This document shows, in pieces, positions 36,709 through 44,776 of a stretch of 46,907 nt of DNA (the stretch's first letter is position 1; each line of letters starts with the position of its first letter). The notes below the pieces were generated by a model that saw only the letters and a program-made list of their open reading frames with translations, made no database searches and was not told the DNA's origin. Origin of the DNA: an actinobacterium SCGC AAA027-J17 (lineage in GTDB: Bacteria > Actinomycetota > Actinomycetes > Nanopelagicales > Nanopelagicaceae); the NCBI GenBank assembly GCA_000383815.1, contig KB912776.1, positions 16,128 to 63,034 of the forward strand, in the 5' to 3' direction. Position numbers and translations under genes: made by a program.

Positions 36709-37178
36709 CTTTTATTGCGGTGGGCAGACTTTGATAAAAAGATTGCAAAGACTAAGGCGATAACGACTAGGGCATTTAGGCCTAATTCATATAAGGCTCT
36801 TCTAAATGCCTCATCTGATTTTTCAGCGGTTAAGGTCAATGAGGCGCCAACAGTTAAAATATGACGAACCGCTGCAATTACGCCAATAATTAAGAACTTA
36901 TCTAATTGATAAACACCATCGGTAAAGCGTGAGATTACAGTTCTAAGAATCTCTAAGATAATTACGATAAATAAGATGTCATTAACACCTTGAATCATCC
37001 CATTTGGAAAGAAGGGTGTGGTCTCAATTAATCTCTTTATTGAGTAGAAAAATGCTCCTACTCCAATTACAAATAGTGACAATGCCAAGATGGCGTGGAA
37101 GATATCCTCAACTAAATCAACATACTTAGTTGGCAGAATTGAAGTTTCAATTCGTTGATTATCGGTTTTGTTAGCCAT
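36705..37178 (-). CDS. PsiE-like membrane protein
   Basis: VNDILFIVIILEILRTVISRF...LIIGVIAAVRHIL. Confidence 0.7.
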   Translation of the reverse strand: MANKTDNQRIETSILPTKYVDLVEDIFHAILALSLFVIGVGAFFYSIKRLIETTPFFPNGMIQGVNDILFIVIILEILRTVISRFTDGVYQLDKFLIIGVIAAVRHILTVGASLTLTAEKSDEAFRRALYELGLNALVVIALVFAIFLSKSAHRNKS

Positions 37179-37235
37179 GGTTAAATATAGATCTTATGCA
37201 GTAACAATCCCATCTCACCACGCAGATAAAATTAC

Positions 37236-37586
37236 TTAATCGCGAAGTAGCCAGGAAAGTACTCGCACTAAGGGTGAGCTTCGATGGCTTGCTACCCAAC
37301 GGTAAGCACCTCGACCAAGTGGGCCAAAGCTTTTTAGAAGAAGGGCTAAAACTTTATTGCCACGTAATTCAAGCAGGTAGGAAACCGCATCTGCTCCAGC
37401 ATATTTACTTTCTCCTTGGAGTACATAAACTGATTTTTCGCACTGCTGCTTAGTTAACCCAAATTTACTTAAATCAGTTGTGTGAAAATCAAGGGCAACA
37501 ACTGCCACCTCTTTTTTTACCCAGTCAACCGATCTTGTGCATAGAAGGCAAGTGCCATCATAAATAACTGTAACTGGCGGTAACAC
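37236..37586 (-). CDS. DUF393/DCC-family thiol-disulfide oxidoreductase-like
   Basis: VIYDGTCLLCTRSVDWVKKE (DGxCxxC). Confidence 0.85.
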   Translation of the reverse strand: MLPPVTVIYDGTCLLCTRSVDWVKKEVAVVALDFHTTDLSKFGLTKQQCEKSVYVLQGESKYAGADAVSYLLELRGNKVLALLLKSFGPLGRGAYRWVASHRSSPLVRVLSWLLRD

Positions 37587-37614
37587 TGGTTAACTCACTC
37601 TGGGTAGCTCAAAA

Positions 37615-37740
37615 CTACTCTGCGAAATCTCCACCACGGCCTGTGCTCTTACCCTTTGGTCTTTTAGGCCGCTCATACAAATAGACAAACACCCCTAGGG
37701 TCAAAGCTAGGGGTGCTAGCCAAATAAATAGATCCTTCAA
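37615..37740 (-). CDS. 41-aa single-TM small protein (not in ORF track)
   Basis: TTG at 37740 abuts the upstream stop: MKDLFIWLAPLALTLGVFVYLYERPKRPKGKSTGRGGDFAE*. Confidence 0.5.
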   Translation of the reverse strand: MKDLFIWLAPLALTLGVFVYLYERPKRPKGKSTGRGGDFAE

Positions 37741-38130
37741 TTACATCCCAAAGATTGCCATGTAGGCAACTACAAAAATTACAATATCAGCAACAATAAT
37801 AAATGCTGCAGTAGCGGAGACAAAGTTCTTTGAGCTAACAATCTTTTTAGCTAATGGACCAGTCTTTGCTACCTTAGCTAGCTCTTCGCAGATTACTTCA
37901 CCCTCACGAATTGCAGCGTATTGATTAATAGTGGTCAAAACACCTGTGATGGCAATTACCGCTAATGCAAAATACTTAGCGCTATCTGTGGCCTTATCAA
38001 AGTAACCAAGAGTTGATAAAACAAAGGCAGCGATTAAAACAAGTACTGGCTGCATCTGAGCATTAATAATTTGTGCTCTACTATTATTCCAAAGCTTAAT
38101 TAAATCCTTTTCACTCATCGACTTCCCCAT
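37741..38130 (-). CDS. Hypothetical membrane protein
   Basis: Three or four hydrophobic segments, no recognised family. Confidence 0.65.
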   Translation of the reverse strand: MGKSMSEKDLIKLWNNSRAQIINAQMQPVLVLIAAFVLSTLGYFDKATDSAKYFALAVIAITGVLTTINQYAAIREGEVICEELAKVAKTGPLAKKIVSSKNFVSATAAFIIVADIVIFVVAYMAIFGM

Positions 38131-38274
38131 TCTTTAAAAAGCCCTAAAATCAACTTGATCTAGGATAAGGTAAATTTTATCGCTCCATATTTGATTTAAC
38201 CCCTCAACTTTCAGGTGTTTGTAGTTAAATATAGGTGAGATTACCGACTTTTAAGGAGGAATTAACCTTTAGCT

Positions 38275-41200
38275 CTAACTTACTGTTTGCTTTACATCTA
38301 CTTGGCTAATCTGAGTAGCCAGCCATTTTTCATACAGCTGCTCAAGTGGCCAAGCAGCAGATGCTCTAATTGATACTCCCCTAGCCCCAGTTCTTCTAAC
38401 TACACCCTTTGCCAAGATTAAGTTATTTGCCTTAATAATATGGGCATAACTTTGTTGGGCATCTTCAAAAAAGGTTAGATCACTACAGCCAAAGCCATCA
38501 TCTATGGTTAGAAATAAAACTCGTTTGCCACTTCTAATTGGTGGTGATTGCAGCGCCACCTTTACCCCAACAACTAATACCTCTTGATTAGATCTCACCC
38601 TTATTAGATCACTTGATTTACAAACCTTAAGGGCATCTAAAAATGGGGCGTACTGTTTAAGTAGGTGCTCGGTAATATCTAAACCTAGATTTTGTAACTC
38701 ACTACTAATTTGCTCACTTTTTGTAATATCAGGTAAACCTAAGCTATCAATCTCACCCGGAGATAAGGCAAGGGATAATTGACCAGCAGCTGCTTTGCCA
38801 GAGTTTAATTGTTTTAACTCCTGCAGATGAATATAAAGATCTCGTCTATTTAACTTACTCTCCTTACCAATTCCATGAAGTAGATCAAAGGCGCCAATCT
38901 CAACTAACACCTGGGTAGTTGGCCAAAAAGCCCCGGAGCGATAGGTGAAATCAGCTAGATCGGTATAAGGGCGGTTAGCAATTATTGATTTAATCTCGCT
39001 AGTAGATATGCCGGCAATATCTGCCAGGGATACTCTAATTCCATAACTAGAAGCATCTGGCAGAGTTAATTTCTCGCCTGTGCTTTTAGTATCTGGTGCG
39101 GTGTATAGGTAGCTCTCTTTTTCACCTGCTGCTACCTTCTCAACTCGATAACTGGCATCTGATTTATTAATATCAACTGGCAAGATCTTTATTCCCCACT
39201 GCCTAGCCTCATCAATTATTAATCGCTTTGGATACATCCCAGGTTCATGAGTTAAAACTGCCGCTAAAAAAGCTGCGGTGTGATGGGTCTTTAAATACGC
39301 TGATTGATAGGTAGTCATGGCAAAGGCAGATGCATGTGCTTTACAAAAACCAAAGGAGGCAAAATCTCGCAAGATCTGCCAGGTGTAATCAACAACTGAT
39401 TTTGAATAACCACACTTTGCTGCTCGCTGATAAAACCAATCACAAACCTCGGCCATCCCCTCCTTACTACCTAAATTTCTACGCATCTGATCGGCTGCGC
39501 CAAAGGTTGAACCGGTTAACTTGGCAATTATTTCAATCACCTGCTCATGAAAGACCACTACCCCTTTGGTTTGCGCAAGAATCGGTGCTAAATCATCATG
39601 AATTAGATTTGCCTCTATCACACCAGATCTAGCATTTAAAAAGGGTGTGATCATCTCAGATTTAATTGGACCTGGGCGAAAGAGTGAGATACCAATTACT
39701 AAATCATTAAATTGATTAGGAACTAACTTGCCAACTAACTCCCGCTGCCCTGGGCTTTCCACCTGAAATAAACCTAGAGTTCTAGTGGATTTAATTAGAT
39801 CAAAGGTTAACTTGTCATCTAAGGCAATCTTGTTGATATCTAAGCTTTCATCTTCAACCTCTTTAATCTCATTTAAGGTGTAGGCAATTGCAGATTGCAT
39901 TCGCACCCCCAATACATCTAACTTTAAAAAGCCGAGCCCTTCCACATCATCCTTATCAAAGGAGAGCATTGGGTAATTACTTTGGTTAATTAAGATGGGT
40001 GAAAAATCTAGTAATCGATCATCGGAGATCACCACCGCACATGGGTGCATCGATAGATGACGGGGCAGCTTATCTAGCCGCATCGCTAAGTTAATAGTTG
40101 CTTTAATTAATGGGGAGGAGAGATCTAATCTTTTTAACTCAGGTAATTGCTTGATTGCATTGCCAATATTTCTAGCGCTGATATGTGGCATAGATTTTGC
40201 TAGTAGATCAATCTGGGTTCGATCTGCCCCTAATGCATTTCCAGCATCTCTAATTGCATGGCGAGCGCGGTATCGCTCCACCATTGAAACTGTGGCACAC
40301 CGCCCTTGATTGCCCACCTTTGCCCAATCACTCTCGCCATATCTTTTAAAGATTAAGTCATAGATCTCATACCTTCGATCTGACTCAACATCAATATCAA
40401 TATCTGGTAACTCATTTCGCTCTAATGAGCAAAACCGCTCCATCAGTAAGCCATTACTAATTGGATCAACCTCAGAGATACCAAGTAGATGACAAGTTAG
40501 CGATCCCGCCGCACTTCCCCGGGCGGCAACTCTTATGCCAAGTGATCTTGCTGAATCAACAATGCCAGCTACGGTAAGAAAGTAGGAGGTAAAACCTAAT
40601 TGACCAATTGTGTTTATCTCCTGCTCTAACCTGCTAGCTGCAACCTTCTTTAAATCAGCTGGGTAGTAGTAATCAATATTTGCGGCTGCCTTTTGCTCAA
40701 GTTGTGCCAATAACTGCACCTGATTACTTGCATTAAATAACTTTGGCTCAGGCAGATGAACACCGCCAAGGCCAATCTCACCCCTTGGCTTTAATTGGCA
40801 GATTTGGGCAATATCTTGGGTGGTTTTTATTAATTGATACCCGTCAAAGAGCCCAGCTTGTCTTGATATCTGATCTGCTAGATAACTCATATCCTGGCTA
40901 TCTTTTAGGTAAGCCTCACCATTGCTTCGCTCAGTAGTGGCATCACTTATTAGGGATAATTTGCGACTAGCATCTAGTAGATCTGCCACCGGTCCATCTG
41001 AACGATCTAAAAATCTAACTGAATTGGTAATTACTGCAGGTATTTGATATTTATTAGCAAAGGTTAGGGATTTTGCTGCATTTGCAGTTGATCTTAAATT
41101 TCCTGCCCGCTCCAGGTGGCTAGTGCACTCAATTACTACCTGATCAAAGCCAGCCTTTGCTAACTGATAGATACTTAAAGCTGCTCCTTCTTTTCTGCCA

Positions 41201-41607
41201 ATTAGATTGGTAATTAACGCCGACTTTACGCCAAAGAGTGCGATTAGATCAGATGAGTATTGATTAAATCTTTCTAATAACTCAACAGTTAACACCCCGT
41301 CGGTAGTGTTGGTATTTACCGCAGTTACTAATCTATATAAAGATGATAATTTGCCAGCTTTGGCAAGTAAGGTAATACGAGATTGCTTTTGGATAAAGCC
41401 AATATTGATGCCAAGAATTGGGTTAATCCCATAGCTCTCACAACTTTGGGCAAATCTAACTGCGCCAGCTAAATTGTCGATATCGGTTAATGCTAAGGCG
41501 CTCATATTTAATTGGGCAGCTTTAGCAACTAAATCCTCTGGGTGGTTAACCCCATACTTAAAGGAGTAGTTAGAGCAGACAGATAGATGGGTAAATGGTG
41601 TAACCAT
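38275..41607 (-). CDS. dnaE2: Error-prone DNA polymerase III alpha subunit (DnaE2 type)
   Basis: PDIDIDVESDRRYEIYDLI, GFLKLDVLG, RGSAAGSLTCHLLGI, LFRPGPI, C-terminal OB-fold; downstream of DUF6504 with SOS box. Confidence 0.88.
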   Translation of the reverse strand: MVTPFTHLSVCSNYSFKYGVNHPEDLVAKAAQLNMSALALTDIDNLAGAVRFAQSCESYGINPILGINIGFIQKQSRITLLAKAGKLSSLYRLVTAVNTNTTDGVLTVELLERFNQYSSDLIALFGVKSALITNLIGRKEGAALSIYQLAKAGFDQVVIECTSHLERAGNLRSTANAAKSLTFANKYQIPAVITNSVRFLDRSDGPVADLLDASRKLSLISDATTERSNGEAYLKDSQDMSYLADQISRQAGLFDGYQLIKTTQDIAQICQLKPRGEIGLGGVHLPEPKLFNASNQVQLLAQLEQKAAANIDYYYPADLKKVAASRLEQEINTIGQLGFTSYFLTVAGIVDSARSLGIRVAARGSAAGSLTCHLLGISEVDPISNGLLMERFCSLERNELPDIDIDVESDRRYEIYDLIFKRYGESDWAKVGNQGRCATVSMVERYRARHAIRDAGNALGADRTQIDLLAKSMPHISARNIGNAIKQLPELKRLDLSSPLIKATINLAMRLDKLPRHLSMHPCAVVISDDRLLDFSPILINQSNYPMLSFDKDDVEGLGFLKLDVLGVRMQSAIAYTLNEIKEVEDESLDINKIALDDKLTFDLIKSTRTLGLFQVESPGQRELVGKLVPNQFNDLVIGISLFRPGPIKSEMITPFLNARSGVIEANLIHDDLAPILAQTKGVVVFHEQVIEIIAKLTGSTFGAADQMRRNLGSKEGMAEVCDWFYQRAAKCGYSKSVVDYTWQILRDFASFGFCKAHASAFAMTTYQSAYLKTHHTAAFLAAVLTHEPGMYPKRLIIDEARQWGIKILPVDINKSDASYRVEKVAAGEKESYLYTAPDTKSTGEKLTLPDASSYGIRVSLADIAGISTSEIKSIIANRPYTDLADFTYRSGAFWPTTQVLVEIGAFDLLHGIGKESKLNRRDLYIHLQELKQLNSGKAAAGQLSLALSPGEIDSLGLPDITKSEQISSELQNLGLDITEHLLKQYAPFLDALKVCKSSDLIRVRSNQEVLVVGVKVALQSPPIRSGKRVLFLTIDDGFGCSDLTFFEDAQQSYAHIIKANNLILAKGVVRRTGARGVSIRASAAWPLEQLYEKWLATQISQVDVKQTVS

Positions 41608-41609
41608 TT

Positions 41610-41918
41610 TTATTTGCCTCTAGAGCTTGGCCTAATCTGCCAAGAGTTATCACTTTGATTAAACTCAATCTCAAAGGTGGTGAGTGCGCCAATGGGAGCT
41701 GCCTCTACCTGCCAATACCTACTTACCTCTTCATTAATCTGATCTGAGTTAATTTTTTGCCACCAAGGATTACTTTGCAGCCAGGTGGTTAATACCTCAC
41801 TGATATGAAAGCGCACCCCTTGGTAAATAAACTCAACCGGATCACCACTTTGAGTAGTCAGGCAGATCTTGGCCAACTGGTTTTGGCTTAAATCATCACT
41901 TGATTTGCGTTCGAACAT
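41610..41918 (-). CDS. DUF6504-like protein of the SOS/DnaE2 cassette
   Basis: GDPVEFIYQGVRFHISEVLTTWLQSNPWW...EEVSRYWQVEAA. Confidence 0.7.
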   Translation of the reverse strand: MFERKSSDDLSQNQLAKICLTTQSGDPVEFIYQGVRFHISEVLTTWLQSNPWWQKINSDQINEEVSRYWQVEAAPIGALTTFEIEFNQSDNSWQIRPSSRGK

Positions 41919-41926
41919 TTGTTCGA
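41911..41926. promoter_or_regulatory. LexA/SOS box
   Basis: TCGAACATTTGTTCGA, a full match to the Gram-positive/actinobacterial TCGAAC-N4-GTTCGA box. Overlaps the DUF6504 start codon. Confidence 0.85.
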
Positions 41927-41980
41927 TAAGATACTAAACCCCACTGACAGTGGCAAGTTGGCAACTAGAAGTGATGGGTT

Positions 41981-42709
41981 TTAAAAAAGTGTGCCAGAGG
42001 GCGGTAGCTCTATTTGTGCTGCCAACGCCTGCCCAGTATTTCTTGCATTATTAACCTCATCAGATACTGGCCAAAAGGTTAAGCCGGCATCTGCCTGCTT
42101 TATATCAATCAACTTCAAGTAATCACTTATCTCATCTGGTGATAAAGATTTATTACTAAGCCAGGTGCTCCATAAACTCTTTGGCAAGATCACCGGCATT
42201 CGGTGATGAATTGGTTTTAATACTCCCACTACCTCTCTGGTAATAATGGCAGCGGTGGTAATTGGTGAGGATGTTTGGGGATTAATCCACTCTTCATAAA
42301 TACCAGCGATGGCAATTGAGCTCTTATCTTTATTTGAGATATAAAAAGGCTGCTTTGGTTTGTATTGGCCAAGCTCTGTTGCCCACTCATAATATCCAGT
42401 TGCCGGTATTAAACATCTTCTTGATTTAAAGGCGCTCTTAAAGGTTGGCTTTTCGGCAATTGATTCCACTCTGGCATTAATTGCATTTGCTTGTCTGCTG
42501 GCATCCTTTGCCCAGGATGGAATTAATCCCCACCGACCCATTTGAATTGTTCGGCTATCTCCTGCCAGATTATCGGATGCAATAAATGGAATTGGTGTGG
42601 TGGGTGAGATATTCCAATTACTTGGAGTAAACGCTGCATTAGCATTTCCAGCTGCAAACTCAAGTGCTAAGTCATCTCCTGAGATATTTAACGCATACCT
42701 TCCACACAT
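41981..42709 (-). CDS. SRAP (HMCES/YedK)-family SOS-associated peptidase
   Basis: MCGRYALN, WGLIPSWAKD, NARVESIAEKPTFKSAFKSRRCLIPATGYYEW, HHRMPVIL. Confidence 0.96.
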   Translation of the reverse strand: MCGRYALNISGDDLALEFAAGNANAAFTPSNWNISPTTPIPFIASDNLAGDSRTIQMGRWGLIPSWAKDASRQANAINARVESIAEKPTFKSAFKSRRCLIPATGYYEWATELGQYKPKQPFYISNKDKSSIAIAGIYEEWINPQTSSPITTAAIITREVVGVLKPIHHRMPVILPKSLWSTWLSNKSLSPDEISDYLKLIDIKQADAGLTFWPVSDEVNNARNTGQALAAQIELPPSGTLF

Positions 42710-42731
42710 GCTCTTACTCTACCGATAAAGA

Positions 42732-43361
42732 TTAAGCCGGCAGTTTTTGGCCAACACAGGTTGATAAAATTTTATATATTGCCACCTTCTCCGGCTGTGT
42801 CACCCATAAGCCATACTTTGCTTTGACTGCAACCTGCCTAGCAACATACTCACAGCGAAATGCTTTAGAAGGTGGTAGCCAGGTGGCAGCATCCCCATCA
42901 CCTTTTTGACGATTTAATTTTGAATCAACTGCCAATAAATTAAGTGGATCATTGGCGATTTGTGTGCGCTTGTTTTTATCAAAGTAGGCAGCCCCGGTTT
43001 GCCAAGCGTTAGATAGCGCCACCACATGATCAATATCAATTACCACCTTGGTGGTAGAGAAGGTAATTACCTTGCCACTAAATGGATCTAGTAGTTGCCC
43101 AGCAATCACCTTGCAATCTCTAGTTCCTACCTTGTAAGTAATATTTGTAAGATCTCGTTTTAAGGTGTCATTTCTAGCATCACAACCATTTCGATCTGGA
43201 TCTGACCAGTGTGGAAATTGGGATCTGGCATACCCAGTCTTAGGCGCTCTACCTTTTACCTCTAAATTATTTAAGGCAGCAAGTGCATCTATTGGAGCAG
43301 CTTGGGCGTTGGAGGGTGAAAGGAGTGTGAGTAGAAGTGTGATTACTACTGTCCGTCTCAT
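42732..43361 (-). CDS. Secreted HNH nuclease (DUF1524-like)
   Basis: Signal peptide; DIDHVVALSNAWQTGA...NDPLNLLAVDSKLNRQKGDGDAATWLPP. Confidence 0.85.
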   Translation of the reverse strand: MRRTVVITLLLTLLSPSNAQAAPIDALAALNNLEVKGRAPKTGYARSQFPHWSDPDRNGCDARNDTLKRDLTNITYKVGTRDCKVIAGQLLDPFSGKVITFSTTKVVIDIDHVVALSNAWQTGAAYFDKNKRTQIANDPLNLLAVDSKLNRQKGDGDAATWLPPSKAFRCEYVARQVAVKAKYGLWVTQPEKVAIYKILSTCVGQKLPA

Positions 43362-43400
43362 ACGGCAATACTCTTAGTAATACCTTAATAAGGCAAGTAT

Positions 43401-44198
43401 TTAAATAACTAAGCTACCAAGTTCAGAATCAACTGCATTTAACAACAAGATTAGATCAATAATTACGGTAATAATCAAAGACTTAAAGATTACTGAGTTT
43501 GGTGCGATGCTAGTAATAGCTGCTGCTATTAGCCCGATTACTAATAATGGCGTATTGCCAACGAGTGAGTGCAGGATCAATGTTGTGCCAATTAATAAGC
43601 TGGCACAGATTATTCGGCTTACTTTTTTGCCCAATCTCTGCGGCAATCCCTTGATCTTAGATTCAAGATCTTGATCTATATCCTTAAGCACATTTGCAAA
43701 GTGCGCTGCCACTCCTAGTAAGGTCCCACAGGTAATCAACCAAATTGGTGGGGTTCGATCAGTTGAAATAACTATGGATGAAACTAAGGCTGCAAAGGCA
43801 AGTGCGTATGGCAGGGGTGAAAAGAGTGTGGATTTAAAGTAGAAGTTGTAAGCAACGCCCATCCCTACCCCAAATAAATAAAGTAAGCCACCTTTAATAC
43901 CAAGTGGGCCAAATAGATTAAAGATAAGTGCGAAGGGTGCGCAGATTTTGATGGCACGTAGTAACTGTTTACTTGTTATCTCACCCCTTACTAAAGGTTT
44001 TACGGTCCGGTTATGTTTTAAATCATCTGGATAATCATTTAAATCATTACTCCAGCCAACAAGAAGTTGGCCTAGGAAGATGCCAAAGGCAATAACAAAT
44101 GCCGGTCCTTCCCACCATAATGAGGTAGCCAGCAAAAATGAAATAAAAGTTACTGCAGCCGTTGGTCCTATGTGGCTTGCTCTAAGCAGAGATAGCAA
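43401..44198 (-). CDS. UbiA-family prenyltransferase
   Basis: GWSNDLNDYPDDLKHNR and DIDQDLESK Asp-rich motifs; multi-TM. Confidence 0.85.
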   Translation of the reverse strand: MLSLLRASHIGPTAAVTFISFLLATSLWWEGPAFVIAFGIFLGQLLVGWSNDLNDYPDDLKHNRTVKPLVRGEITSKQLLRAIKICAPFALIFNLFGPLGIKGGLLYLFGVGMGVAYNFYFKSTLFSPLPYALAFAALVSSIVISTDRTPPIWLITCGTLLGVAAHFANVLKDIDQDLESKIKGLPQRLGKKVSRIICASLLIGTTLILHSLVGNTPLLVIGLIAAAITSIAPNSVIFKSLIITVIIDLILLLNAVDSELGSLVI

Positions 44199-44200
44199 GG

Positions 44201-44725
44201 TTAGTTATTACCTATTGCCTTTTTAAGATCTAAATACTCTTCGCAGTTAACCCCGCATAAACGCTTTAATTTAGCTAAATTACTTTTTGCTGCACTTATC
44301 TTCTTTGTCACCATAAACAACTCACCCTGGTATTCAAGAGCGCCTAGGTGATTTGGATTTATCCGCAACGCTTTTGTGTAGTAGGTGGCGGCAGCCTTAT
44401 TTTGCTTTAAATTTCTAGCGCTATAACCCAGCAGGTTATTGATATCAGCATTATTTGGGTAATTTCTATCGGCAATCTTTAATGATGCAAGAGCTGATGA
44501 GAAATTTTTGCTAGCAATTAAACTTCGTATCGCGGTTAAATCGGTGGTTAAATTCTTTGTCGGTGCAGATGGCATCGGAGTTGCAGCCGGAGTTACTACC
44601 TCATACTTAGCAGTTGGCGTAGGGGTTGCAGCTGGCGCTGGTGCTGGTGCTGATCCACCAGTATCTGCTGCATAAGCGTTTGGCGTAATAAGTACCAGTA
44701 GGAGGGTTAAAACTAATTTTTGCAT
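44201..44725 (-). CDS. Secreted TPR protein
   Basis: Signal peptide, Pro/Ala linker, TPRs (NADINNLLGYSARNLKQNKAAATYYTKALRINPNHLGALEYQGELFM). Confidence 0.8.
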   Translation of the reverse strand: MQKLVLTLLLVLITPNAYAADTGGSAPAPAPAATPTPTAKYEVVTPAATPMPSAPTKNLTTDLTAIRSLIASKNFSSALASLKIADRNYPNNADINNLLGYSARNLKQNKAAATYYTKALRINPNHLGALEYQGELFMVTKKISAAKSNLAKLKRLCGVNCEEYLDLKKAIGNN

Positions 44726-44776
44726 AGGTAAAGGTTATCCATACCAAAAGGTTATTAGTAGATAGAAAGGTGTAAT

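Noticed and set aside
38253-38266. Very strong plus-strand Shine-Dalgarno AAGGAGGAATTAAC
   Set aside because: No start codon or open frame at suitable distance; falls at the 3' end of dnaE2 on the opposite strand. Treated as chance or remnant.
39330-40937. Plus-strand ORFs inside dnaE2 (39330..39632, 40743..40937)
   Set aside because: Antisense to a well-supported gene, with low-complexity or His/Gln-rich translations; spurious. The same applies to most short track ORFs opposite or inside annotated genes.
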